Part shown: piece after piece, positions 54,313-64,000 of the stretch
Position numbering within the stretch: position 1 is the first letter of the stretch
Layout of the letters: each line of letters opens with the position of its first letter
NCBI GenBank assembly: GCA_038380435.1
Contig: JAWZYU010000024.1
Coordinates: 51,980,613 to 52,044,612, forward strand
DNA length: 64,000 nt
Reading direction: 5' to 3'
DNA from: Ryuthela nishihirai
Taxonomy: Eukaryota; Arthropoda; Arachnida; Araneae; Heptathelidae
Notes under the pieces: model-generated
The model's input: the letters and a program-made list of their open reading frames with translations, nothing else
The model's database searches: none
Told to the model about the DNA's origin: nothing
Program-made: the position numbers and the translations under genes

Positions 54313-55332
54313 AAACATGGTAAGAGTTAGAGGAGAAAAGTATGACCATGTCTGCAAAGGAAGTCACCGCACAATGTCCACAGAACACTTGTCACACCAC
54401 TGTTAGTAACAAATGAACCTCCATCTGTCAGAATGGTTTCGTAGTCCATCTGGACTATGTATATCAAATCTTGTGACAGAAATGGTATAAACAGAAAGAA
54501 ATCTCTACCTGCGGAATTTGAAACTATTGGAAGATTCGGAACAGGAGAATCTTAATATATCACTAGGACGTATTAATCCAAAAATAACTTTAGATTTATC
54601 TCTAAAAAGGAAAACATTGAATGTCTGAAAATAATGACAGACGTCGACAAAGTAAAAACAATAACTTTTGCTTTTTTTTTTTAAAAAATGATGCAAATAA
54701 ATGAAAGTTACGATAGTGGTATGGGATTTTTACTATAATTTTTCCAACCTTTCCATATACAATATATTAATTTCAAAACTATCCGATTCATTTTTTCACA
54801 ATTAGCAACTTTCCCATTAGACGATCACATAGCCCCCATCTATCGTTATTGAATGCCACTTCTGAAACTTTGGATTCCCTTTTCCTAACGCAGAATTATG
54901 TTCGAAGGATATTACCGAAATTCTAGAATTACCGATTAAACAAATTAATTCCCTTTTGTCCATTTGTTTATTTAATATTCTTTAACATTGTACGTAAAAA
55001 AAGAAAAATTAATGTAGACTTCAGATCTTGAAGCTAGGCCTCGCAGCACTCAAAAGATTTTCCTTCATTACGTCTGCCAAAATCTCTGCAATCGTCTTTC
55101 ATTTATCACTTAATCATTACGTTGAGAAACAGAGTCTTGATACCAAGCAAAGACGTTTCTAAATAGTGTAGTTCATATATGACTTATTTTTAACTATTCA
55201 TTTAGTATAAGCAATTTTATTTTGTGTGGATACATCAGTTGAGTCATTCTATACACTTGAATCGTTACTAACCACACGGGCCACCAAATCACAGGACTTA
55301 GCCCAATAATTAGTGTTTTTTAAACATTTCCT
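54313..55332. other. Unassigned sequence
   Basis: About 1 kb, AT-rich, with no gene or repeat I can support. Confidence 0.4.
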
Positions 55333-55344
55333 CCTCACTTATCG

Positions 55345-55727
55345 GGGCGGGGGTGGTTCAGTTGGTAGCGCGCCAGGCTCGTAATCTGCAGTTTCCAGGT
55401 TCGAGTCCCAGCTGGGTCAGCGTTGAGATTTATCTCCGCAAAATTTCCCCGCCCTGCCCACGGTCAGTAGGGGACACCGATGGGCTTGGAAAGGCCGCCG
55501 CCCGTCGGATGGGACGTTAAGCCGTGGCCCCGTGTGCGGGAGAGACATACCCTGTGCACGTTAAAGAACACGCTGGATGGCCTTGACGGGAGGCTACCAT
55601 CTGTCTCCCAACTACTGTTCCAGTGTGTACCCTCCCCAACCTTCTCTGAGCCTTCGGGGTCTATGTGACCTGGCCATTTAGCCCATGGTGTGCAAAAAAG
55701 TGCCCCTCAGAGGTAAAACAACCCAAC
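55345..55727 (+). mobile_element. SINE-A copy with 12-bp target duplication
   Basis: Plus-strand full-length SINE-A between CCTCACTTATCG at 55333-55344 and 55728-55739. Confidence 0.95.
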
Positions 55728-55739
55728 CCTCACTTATCG

Positions 55740-57100
55740 AAACGTTTTATGAATCAACGCATTATTTTACTATGCACTCTTACTTGAGTGATATAAAATA
55801 AGGTGTATATTTTTAAAATCAAATAATATTAAAAAAACTTTTTTTAAAAACATTAACAACCTGGAAGATACTCTTCAAATTAGTTCGTAGTCTTAATATA
55901 CTTATTTTCCCAAACATTATGTATAGAAACAGTTATATTTCTAAAATAAATTTCTAAAAAATATGAAATTTACTTTTTAGATTAGTGTCAAGTGTAGTAT
56001 GCAATGATAAGTTATGAATTTTTAGTGATAAAGGAGTTTTGAAAATGTTTTAATGTACAATAATAGGGGTGAAAAGGGTGTAGTCGAAATTACACAATAA
56101 ATTTAAACTTTTATTGAAAAGAAATCCATGAGAAGGAAATTGGTGATAAAAACTCCTGATGTTTTCCCAAACTTTTTTCAATACTTTATGACATGCTGGG
56201 TAGCTTAGCGCCATTCACCAGAGAACCTGGTGGAGCCAAGCGTATCCGCCCAAATTTCAACAGTCACCTGACTTTGATAGGTTAATCAATCGTTTTATTG
56301 TGAACTCTCTCAATAAAATATACAGAGATATCACTCCTAGTCATTGAGTTAAATGGCCAAATGGTTTAACCAACAGTTCTAAAAATGCATAAAATGGGAG
56401 CGATATAGATATAATGTTCTATCTCATATTAAATTATATTTATAGCGAGTTGTAATTTTAGTCAGTATTTCAGGTCCTTTCGGATTTTGAGACTCAGCAT
56501 TTGTATTTCTAATAACGAAGTTTTAATGCTCGAGGTGTGCTATCAACTGATGTGTCCAGGTTTTTATTCCTTCAGACCACCATCTTTTTTCCTGAACTGA
56601 AAAAAAAAAAACTCGAATTTAATTATATATATATGAAGTTATGTTATTGATAGTATTGTTGAACTTGATTTTAATTAAAGTTATGTTTAATGGCTTTTTA
56701 ATTACTAGAACTTGTAAGTCAAGACAAAGGGATTGTTTTATTGTTTTACTGTTAAAAGCTGTCCAATTGATTTGGTAAAAAATACTGACAATAAAACTCT
56801 GAGGCGTCATCAGTTTTAGTTTTCTCTTTAGAAAAAGAATCAAAATGTTATCTGTGAGTGCCGAGAAATTTGTTTAAAAGTTCTCCAACGAAAAAAAGAG
56901 AAGCAAGTTTTGTTTTGTTTTGTTTTTTCACAAAATGAAAATTAAAAAAAAGTAACGTTTTATGATGTGCTACTCTAAAAGTGTAGTTTGGTCTTTCAGA
57001 AAAAAATAAAATCCAATTAATAGCTTCTCCCAATCCATCCGTTTTGAGTAATGATCAAGTGCTTTGATGACGCCGAGGAATTTAAAAAAATGTAAATAAC
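55740..57100. other. Unassigned AT-rich sequence
   Basis: About 1.35 kb of AT-rich DNA. Small open frames on the minus strand (56619-57033) have no recognisable domain. Confidence 0.4.
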
Positions 57101-57109
57101 AGGAAAGTG

Positions 57110-57420
57110 TTCAATCTGTGTTCACTAATCCGTGCTCCACGCACGCTCTGTTGTAACGTCAGCCATCACCCACCACAAACACAGCTGTCACGACTCTCTC
57201 GCGACGTCCGTGTCTGCTTTATTATTAAAAACAACACCCTTCATAGTCAAATATTGATTCGCTAGCGGGTTCTGTGACGTAAATGGCCGCGTTGCTGGCT
57301 AATGGCTGACTCCGGATTAAAGTACGTTACGTGAAGTGTATGTCGACTATCGATATTTCTTATTTCCACTTTAACTAGCTGAATCCAAGAAATGCGCTGC
57401 CTCTAGCGTTGAGAAAGTGA
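57110..57420. promoter_or_regulatory. Locally CpG-rich block, possible promoter or first exon
   Basis: Against AT-rich surroundings this block is rich in CpG (CACGCACGC, CTCGCGACGTCCGTG, GGCCGCGTTG) and contains two cAMP-response-like words (AACGTCAGCC, GTGACGTAAATGG). I see no clear TATA box, exon or splice donor, so this is only a candidate. Confidence 0.25.
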
Positions 57421-58140
57421 ACTACACTGTGAATACATATATTTTGAATTTTAGTAATAAAATCTCTTAGATATGCAGAAACGGCTTTTTTTTCTACATA
57501 TCAGTAATAACTATATTTATCACATGTGAAAATTCAGTCTTCTTTAATTTTTCAATAAAACAAATTTGGAAAAGAAATTTATTCGGAACAAGATTATATT
57601 TTGTTCCGTTAAAAGTAAGCCCATTCAAATATTTCGGAAAACGCTTGGATTTTAGCTTGCTGCAACGCAGCCATTTTGATTTTCAAGAATTTCTTAGTTT
57701 CGAAACAAGGTTAAAGTAATTAAAACTTTCAGAGTCGATTAATGTATTCGAATTTGTTCCTTGGCTCTACTATTAAAACTTAAAAAACAGACAACTGCTA
57801 TTAGAATTAAAACTTTCACACTAAACATTAAATCTGAACTTTATCTAACAGAGGGATGGCAACATATCTTATCGTCTGCTTCTGTAAGATTTCTACTTAC
57901 TAATTTATACGTTTCCGGTAATGGTACTTCTATGAAGCCTAAATTGCAAATGATGCTTAACATCACCGTGCATTTATATATTTCGCTATTTAGCTGGACC
58001 CACAGCCATTGCATTAGAATTGCGCCCATTAGAAATAAATGCAAAAGTCGCTTCGCTTAACTCTTAAAGTGTCAGAAATGCATGTATTTGTGCTGAAGAA
58101 AATTTCTAACTTTTTCCAGCAGAAAGACAACTTTTGGACT
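57421..58140. other. Unassigned sequence
   Basis: No repeat recognised. The overlapping open frames at 57761-58060 (plus) and 57841-58044 (minus) have no recognisable domain. Confidence 0.35.
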
Positions 58141-58144
58141 CTTT

Positions 58145-58268
58145 TTTTTTGCATTGACTAACATTATTTTGCATTGACTAACATTATTTTGCATTGACTA
58201 ACATTATGCATTGACTAACATTTATACGTAGCATTTTGCATTGACTAACATTTATACGTAGCTCATGC
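58145..58268 (+). repeat. Short GCATTGACTAACATT tandem repeat
   Basis: Five copies of TTTTGCATTGACTAACATTA-like units, the last two with TATACGTAG. The array ends directly at the left TA of a MITE-P. Confidence 0.85.
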
Positions 58269-58796
58269 TACAGTCGCTCAAAAAAAAATATCCGAACACT
58301 AGGGTTGATTACAGAATTCAGAAAAAAAATCTGACAACAATTTTTTTAGAAATGAGTGATCTGGCAACCTTCGTGTTACGTGATTACAGAATTCAGGAAA
58401 AATATCTGGAGCGTGTACAGCAACTGTACACGCTCCAGTTACCGTTCACAGCAAACTGGAGCGTGTGCAGTTACTGCACACACTCCAGTTTGCTGTAAAC
58501 GGTAACTGCACACGCTCAATATTTCCGTGAGTGAGCCCACACGATCTAGTATCAAAATAATATGACCACCTACAGTAGCTCAAAAAAGTATCCGAACACC
58601 ATGGTTGATTACAGAATTCAGAAAAAATATCTGGCAATTTTTTTAGAAATTAGTGATCTGGCAAACTTCGTGTCACGTGACACGATTCGGACACGAAGAT
58701 TGCCAGATCACTAATTTCTAAAAAAATCATTACCAGATATTTTTTCTCAATTCTGTAATCAACCATAGTGTTCGGATACTTTTTTGAGCGACTATA
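58269..58796 (+). mobile_element. MITE-P composite copy
   Basis: Hairpin module 58269-58570, internal CAGTAGCTCAAAAAAGTATC end near 58573, then a palindrome ending GAGCGACTATA at 58796. Same layout as at 17219 and 34801. Confidence 0.9.
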
Positions 58797-59274
58797 CCAT
58801 TTAGGCAGCATTGTATTATACTTTTATCCTAGAAAATCATATGCAAAAACTAAATAAAAAGAAAATAATGAATCTACAAAAATGCATTATAAAAATCACA
58901 ATGTTACTTTATAAAGAGACAGAAATTGCCTACATTTTAAATTAAAATATCACATATATATTTTATAAACAAAACATATACTTAAAAAATAATGTTTACT
59001 TGTAAAAATATCAATGGAATAAAACTTCTTAGACTGTTAAAAAAATTTAAATATATAGACATACGTTAGGCCTCACAGCGCAAATTGTTACTTTTGAAGA
59101 GAGCTACTCATAAACAGAGGAACAATGCAGACCCATGCTGATCAGCTTCTACTGGCTCATTTAAAGGCAATGCTGGCAGGAAATCGTTATCATGAATAAG
59201 AGCAATTTTACCACAACATATATTTTCATCAAGATCTTTCAGACTTCATGCGTGTATCTAAAATGCAAAATCAT
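58797..59274. other. Unassigned AT-rich sequence
   Basis: No gene or repeat recognised. Confidence 0.4.
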
Positions 59275-59437
59275 CACACGTTCAAATCACACGATTTTCT
59301 CCGTGAAACCCACCTCTGCCCCCCGATGAGAAAAAGAAACATTGACGGCTTGGAAATGCCGCCGTTCATTGGATGGGTTCATCGCAAGCCCATGGTTTGC
59401 AAAAAAATTGCCTCTCAGAGGTAAAACAACCAACCAA
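59275..59437 (+). mobile_element. Old SINE-A copy with large internal deletion
   Basis: Retains CGATTTTCTCCGTGAAACCC, GGCTTGGAAATGCCGCCG and the 3' end CTCTCAGAGGTAAAACAACC. The middle of the 3' half is missing. Confidence 0.7.
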
Positions 59438-59484
59438 AGTGGTATATAGATTGAGATGCCAGTTTATTAGGTACACCTACCTAG

Positions 59485-59872
59485 GGGCGGGGGTGGCTCA
59501 GTCGGTAGCGCGCCAGGCTCGTAATCTGTAGTTCCCAGGTTCAAGTCCCAGCTGGGTCAGCGTTGAGATTTATCTCCGCAAAAATTCCCCTCCCTGCCTA
59601 CTGTCAGTAGGGGACACCAGTGGGCTTGGAAAGGCCGCCGTCCGTCGGATGGGACGTTAAGCCGTGGCCCCGTGTGCGGGAGAGCCATACCCTGTGCACG
59701 TTAAAGAACACGCTGGATGGCTTTGACGGGAGGCTACCATCTGTCTCCCAACAGCTGTTCCAGTGGGTCCCCTCCCACAACCTTGTCTGAGCCTTCGGGG
59801 TCCATGTGACCTGGCCATTTAGCCCATGGTGTGCAAAAAAAGTGCCGCTCAGAGGTAAAACAACCCAACCCA
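59485..59872 (+). mobile_element. SINE-A copy nested in the Tc1-like transposon
   Basis: Plus-strand full-length SINE-A flanked by ACACCTACCTAG at 59473-59484 and 59873-59884, which is Tc1 sub-terminal sequence. The SINE is therefore younger than the transposon copy. Confidence 0.96.
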
Positions 59873-59889
59873 ACACCTACCTAGTAGCG

Positions 59890-60930
59890 CGTTGCGCCTC
59901 CTCTAGCCTTCAGAAGAGCCCTAATTCGTCGGCGCATGGAACTTACAAGATGCCGGATGTGTTGCACAGAAATGTTCACCATGTAGAAATGATTGTATCG
60001 CGCAGTTGCTTGCAGATTGAACGGCGACACAGTCTCACTGCGAACAGCCCTTTCCACCTCGTACCAAAGATGCTCGATGGGGTTTAGATCTGGGTACTAT
60101 GCAGGCTAATGAAAAAAAGAAAACTCGGCATGTTCCTGGAACCATTCGGTGACGATACGTGCCTTGTGAGCAGGTCAAATTAAGCTGTAAGTCTCCATCC
60201 GAGTGAAGATAAACTGTTGCCGTGAAGACATGAATTTGGTCAACAATGATGTTCAAATACGCCATGGTGTTCAGATGTCCTTCGATAGGTATCAGAGAGC
60301 CTAATGTGTACCAGGAAAACATTCCCCAAATCATCACACCGCCACCACCGGCCTGTACTGTTGACACCAGAGAAGATATCTCCATGGCCTCATGTTGCTT
60401 GTGCCAAATTCTGATCCTTCGATCAGCAGGATGCAAAAGGAACCTTGATTCGTCCAACCAGACAACCTTTCTGCAGTCCTCAACAGTCCCATGTTAATTG
60501 ATGCTCCTGCTGCCACTGGAGACACGCTTTCGTGTTCTTCGCTTACAACAGCAGCACTCGACATGGTCGGCGGCTGTTGTAGTCCATTCGCGACAATTTC
60601 CGATACGCAATGCGTTCGGAGTTGATCTTCTGCACATTGATGTTTATTTCTACTGTGATTTGTCTGGTTATGGCCCGTCTGTTCGCTTGCACGATTCCCA
60701 CCAGTCCCCTTTGACCCCTCTGATTCACAAGCTGTTTTCGTCCACCGGATAGCCGATCCCTGGTAGTTCTTTTGCTTTTCGCACCATTCTCGATAAACCC
60801 TTGAAACGTATGTACGTGAAAAAGCGTTCGGAGGACGATCGTTTGGGAGATGCTAGAACCGCCACACCCAGTACAAACTATCATACCACGTTCAAAATAG
60901 CTCAGGTCGCTCGTTTTCCTCATTCTGACG
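59890..60930 (-). pseudogene. Tc1-like transposase pseudogene
   Basis: Minus strand. The N-terminal part (from about 60923) reads MRKTSDLSYFERGM, then helix-turn-helix-like DNA-binding sequence with GGRKQLVNQRGQRGL, to RRPCRVLLL at about 60543. A frameshift follows. The catalytic domain resumes with the first Asp motif DESRFLLHPADRRIRIW (60457) and GGGGVMIWGMFSW. At the second catalytic motif (normally containing Gln-Asp-Asn) the sequence reads HSDGDLQLNLTCSQ, so the Asp is lost, and the frame shifts again before the third acidic residue (PNPIEHLW-like words remain in another frame near 60070). A family enzyme would cut and paste the element at TA sites; this one cannot. Confidence 0.9.
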
Positions 60931-61070
60931 CTCAATCCAACTCTAACTGATGCTCGAAGAGCGGGTCTGCCTGATTCATGCCACAACGCGGTCTTGTGAC
61001 GTATTACATGTTGGAATGAACTATTTATATGACGAGGGGTGGTTACCTAATAAACTGGCATCTCAGTGTA

Positions 61071-62922
61071 TATTTGTAATGAATGCAGAAAGGAATAAAT
61101 TTTGCGTAACTCAAAAGGCTTATGCATATATTAGCAATAGGCCTAACGCTTTGGTAGTTCTCTCATTATACCTTAATACCATTTAAAATTTATCGAATCC
61201 ATAATGTAAAAAAACTTCAAGAATGTGTGTTTAATCAAATAACTAATTTTTTTAGAACCTTCTAATGGATTTTATGTCACTTTATGTAACGTTACCTGAT
61301 AATTGCAAAATTTCTTGCCATAAAACAGTTTCAATCCCACATTATAATACCGCCACTCAATAACAATTTTTTATAGGGAAAACACGCAAAAATAAAATAT
61401 TTAATACGTTTTTAAATATTACCGAATCAAAAGCTCATGAGACTACAACGATGCCGAAATGAACTAGGTGAATGATATGGAAATGGTTTAAAGACCTGAA
61501 TTGTTTTCAAAACAAGAAAAAAGTAACTTTAAATTTTAATAATTACCTCATGGCAAATTAAACGAAGTGACAAGAAACAAACTGTCTCCAGAACAAGTTA
61601 ACAAAGTCACAGAAACTCTTAGATTCTCCTCCTTTCTGAATATTGAGCAACGATAGGTCACGATTTATTGTTGATGTTGCCAGGTTTATCTCTATTAATA
61701 TGGCCTCTTAGATTTTATCTATCAAGTCATTTTCAACATTTCCGAGGAATACACTATCTGCAAATCAAATGACTTTCATATACTCGTACATTAATAAACC
61801 TTATAAAAAATGTATTTCAGTTGCTTCACAAAATGTCCACTCCAATGTCAGCACAAAGTTACAGGCAACTTATTGACGCACTAAAGTGGTAAAGGAATCG
61901 AGGGTGAGTAGCTGAAAAGTTTTCAAACAGCGAATAGGGAGGCAGAAATGCTAACCAAGCTGAGGTAAACGTTCGTCCATTCCCATTTAGAAGAGACTTG
62001 TTAGCTTGAGATTTTAAGCATGTAAAACATAAAACGAAACTGAAACAAGATTCCTTAGCCATAAACTCGAAGGCTAAACTAAATCGACCCTAATTATGAA
62101 TTACTGACAGACGGGGGATAGATAACTCACTGGTAAAATCCAACTTTAAGTTGTTTAAAGTTATCCTTCTCAAGTGATATCAAGATTATAATGATTAAAC
62201 CTGAAGGTTGAAATTGCCTTGCCTAATTTCGAATTATTTGATAGAAGAAGACTACGGGTCAGCATCATCTTATCTTCTGCGTGAAGTTGCTTTTCTCATG
62301 TATTAGCAAGACTCATTAAATGCAATGCATTTACTAGGAAAAACCTTTGGAGTAACAAACTCCAACCTCATAGGCTCCGACAGGGAAGGCCTAATGCTAC
62401 ACTTTGAGGAAAATGTTACCAATATTTTGGTTTTGGAAACTACTAATAGTCTCTGGCTCGTGAGCTTTGTGCACAAACCTCTGCAGCAAATATCATTTTA
62501 TTTAAATTTTATTAAATCACTGCACAACATTGCTTCATTAATTTTATTTTAAACGATTTTTTTACGCTTATACAATGCAATATTTGCATTTCATTAAATA
62601 AATAAATTTTTTTGTGGCTTGTAATATTAATAATAGCTACTAATGTATGCAGTAAGAACAAAATGTAGAAACAACTGAAATCGGTTATTCTCGTTCTAGA
62701 AATAACAGCAAATTCGTTAATTAACATGTAATATGCGTGAAATGGCGTCGAACCGTTATTAATTTCAATAAGGAGTCTCTGAGGAAATATTTTTAAATAC
62801 CATTTCAATACTTGAAAGAAAAATTTATAATTAAAGATTTCAGATGGTAATTCTTCTGTAAAAAAAATCAGTTATGTTATCCTAAAAAACATTTATGACT
62901 TAAATATTTTGATCTACAAGTA
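61071..62922. other. Unassigned AT-rich sequence
   Basis: About 1.85 kb of AT-rich DNA with no gene or repeat family I can support. Confidence 0.4.
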
Positions 62923-63407
62923 TGGACAGAAAAATGGGAACAGTTCCCTGTCATCTCAATAGAAAATCGCATTCAAAGTTCAATAAATTCTTCAATGCGA
63001 TTTTTAACGAAAACTACGTTTAAAGATAAAGTTCTCAATCAAATCGATCTAAATATCCATTTTGAACAATATTTGTTTATTCAAAGAGTTATGAGCGCTG
63101 AAATATTTAATTGGCTATAAACATTTAACTCTACTAGAATCTATTATCATCTCTAATCTCTTAACCTGTTTTAATGTTTTAATTATATTTTGGGGTCAAT
63201 TTTTTGTAGCCTGTTAAATATTGCAGCGTTCATAGCTTTTTAATACTGAACAAATATTGTTTAAAATCGAGATTTAGATAGATTTGATTGAGTCTCTTAA
63301 TTTTATTTTTAGATATATTTTTCGTTAAAAATCATTTGAAGAAGTTATTGAGCTCTGAATGCGATTTTCTTTTGAGCGAGCATGAACTTTTTTCATTTTT
63401 CTGTCCA
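62923..63407. mobile_element. Fold-back MITE (called MITE-Q) with arms over 200 bp
   Basis: The ends are TGGACAGAAAAATG (62923-62936) and its complement CATTTTTCTGTCCA (63394-63407), next to TA-containing flanks (TA at 62921-62922; GTAC after the right end). The two halves are imperfect inverted copies over roughly 230 bp: AGAAAATCGCATTCAAAGTTC pairs with sequence near 63350, CTCAATCAAATCGATCTAAAT near 63034 with its complement near 63285, and ACAATATTTGTTTATTC near 63068 with 63248. The whole element is essentially a hairpin. TA-type ends suggest Tc1/mariner mobilisation; no protein is encoded. Confidence 0.75.
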
Positions 63408-63830
63408 GTACTTTTATTTACATAAAAGTTCAAATGTGCAGTAAGTGTTCTGAACTCCTTACCACACCTTTAGCACCAACCCTCAATATATGAGACTGAT
63501 CTTCTCATAGAATATCTCATTTCGTTGCCATCCCTCTTGAAACGCATCTACTTCCAAACGACAAAAGAAGGACTTCATATTAATTTGCTGTATAGTGAAT
63601 GGCACTTTCCCGCCCTCCGGCTCTCTAACTGTTAGGCCATTCCCGGCCCTTCAACTCGAAGATAACAAACAGCGATATAAATGAGCATATCGTAATGACT
63701 TAGTTACGTTATTCAACGCTGGGGACAGCACAATAGGTAAGTCAGAAAAACAAGCAACCAGAGTCAACATACTTTTTCATTTCGTGCTTTAATGTCGACC
63801 TTATTGTCGTGCTGCCAGATACTAATGATT
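63408..63830. other. Unassigned sequence
   Basis: No gene or repeat recognised. A tRNA-like word (GGCTCTCTAACTGTTAGGCC) occurs at 63619-63638 but without the second promoter box. Confidence 0.35.
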
Positions 63831-64000
63831 CTACTTTCCCTCTCCCTTTTCCTCTTGTGTAGTCGCTGGTTCCGCGGCTGTGAGTGAGGCATCGCCCGCC
63901 GCCGCCCTCCACCCTTCACTCACCCCCCCTCCATCCACCACTCGGATCCCAAGTACGTCCGCTCGCTTGCCTCTTCTCTTTCTCATTCTGTCTCTCTGTA
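63831..64000. promoter_or_regulatory. CpG- and CT-rich edge, possible promoter or exon
   Basis: Composition changes sharply: CCGCGGCTGTGAGTGAGG, CGCCCGCCGCCGCCC, CT-rich runs to the edge. GCT|GTGAGT near 63880 matches a splice-donor consensus. This could be the start of a host gene continuing to the right of the window, or simply low-complexity DNA. Confidence 0.25.

Larger units (their letters stand above)
59449..61068 (-). mobile_element. Tc1-like DNA transposon (dead), host of a SINE-A
   Basis: Terminal inverted repeats GAGATGCCAGTTTATTAGGT at both ends (59453 onward and 61045-61064), flanked by TA (59447-59448 and 61069-61070), the target of Tc1/mariner elements. It encloses a minus-strand transposase pseudogene and a SINE-A at 59485-59872. 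Confidence 0.93.

Noticed and set aside
3643..59876. Dozens of 60-150 codon frames sharing FFAHHGLNGQ, GLTSHPTDGG or SLARYRLSHP-like peptides
   Set aside because: They fall in every copy of SINE-A, in different frames and both strands, and follow its coordinates. They are translations of a non-coding SINE, not a protein family.

Overview
The window looks like repeat-dense eukaryotic (metazoan) DNA. I lean towards an arthropod, probably a chelicerate such as a spider. This rests on TE type: an RTE-clade LINE, tRNA-derived SINEs, palindromic TA-flanked MITEs, Tc1-like and hAT-like DNA elements, and a Ty3/gypsy-type LTR element. A captured gene for animal-type thymidine phosphorylase, an enzyme many insects are thought to lack, points the same way. 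The species assignment is inference. I see no prokaryotic gene organisation, no true tRNA or rRNA gene and no CRISPR array. No intact single-copy host gene is evident; there is one plausible terminal exon (12702-12927, minus strand).

Layout. 1-3.3 kb: decayed RTE LINE copy, split by a hAT-like element that itself holds a SINE. 3.6-14.9 kb: many copies of one tRNA-derived SINE family (called SINE-A here) in both orientations, with a purine-rich stretch at 9-10.4 kb. 15.1-16.6 kb: 38-bp minisatellite grown from a SINE-A head. 17.2-19.8 kb: palindromic MITE and old SINE-A copies, one expanded into a 31-bp minisatellite. 20-23.7 kb: 46-bp satellite with a 743-bp higher-order period. 24-27.4 kb: second RTE copy (minus strand). 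28-29.5 kb: MITE and a SINE-A with a triplicated 3' module. 29.8-33.4 kb: 56-bp satellite with a 333-bp higher-order period. 33.8-38.2 kb: MITEs, a second SINE-B and old SINE-A copies. 38.3-42.5 kb: a young LTR retrotransposon. 42.8-43.9 kb: nested SINEs. 45.3-47.8 kb: 49-bp satellite. 48-58.8 kb: SINE-A copies, MITEs, small arrays and unassigned AT-rich DNA. 59.4-61.1 kb: dead Tc1-like transposon containing a SINE-A. 62.9-63.4 kb: fold-back element. The right edge is CpG- and CT-rich and could be near a promoter.

The most notable object is the LTR element at 38300-42538. Its two 660-bp LTRs differ at only two positions by eye. It has a tRNA-Leu-type primer site and a polypurine tract. Between them is one uninterrupted 993-codon frame (minus strand) that starts like a gypsy Gag coiled coil and ends like a gypsy integrase tail. 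In place of protease, reverse transcriptase, RNase H and integrase core it carries an intronless thymidine phosphorylase homologue followed by a decayed C2H2 zinc-finger fragment. It looks like a non-autonomous element that transduced host mRNA sequence and depends on a helper. The catalytic Lys-His pair of the phosphorylase is replaced by Glu-Asn, so classical enzyme activity is doubtful.

A second theme is repeat birth. Two minisatellites derive from two different segments of the same SINE family. Three SINE-A loci share the same tandem 3'-module junction. Both LINE copies contain local inverted duplications typical of template switching. Three of ten palindromic MITEs directly abut tandem arrays. 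SINE-B and the RTE LINE share a 3' tail, suggesting a SINE/LINE partnership.
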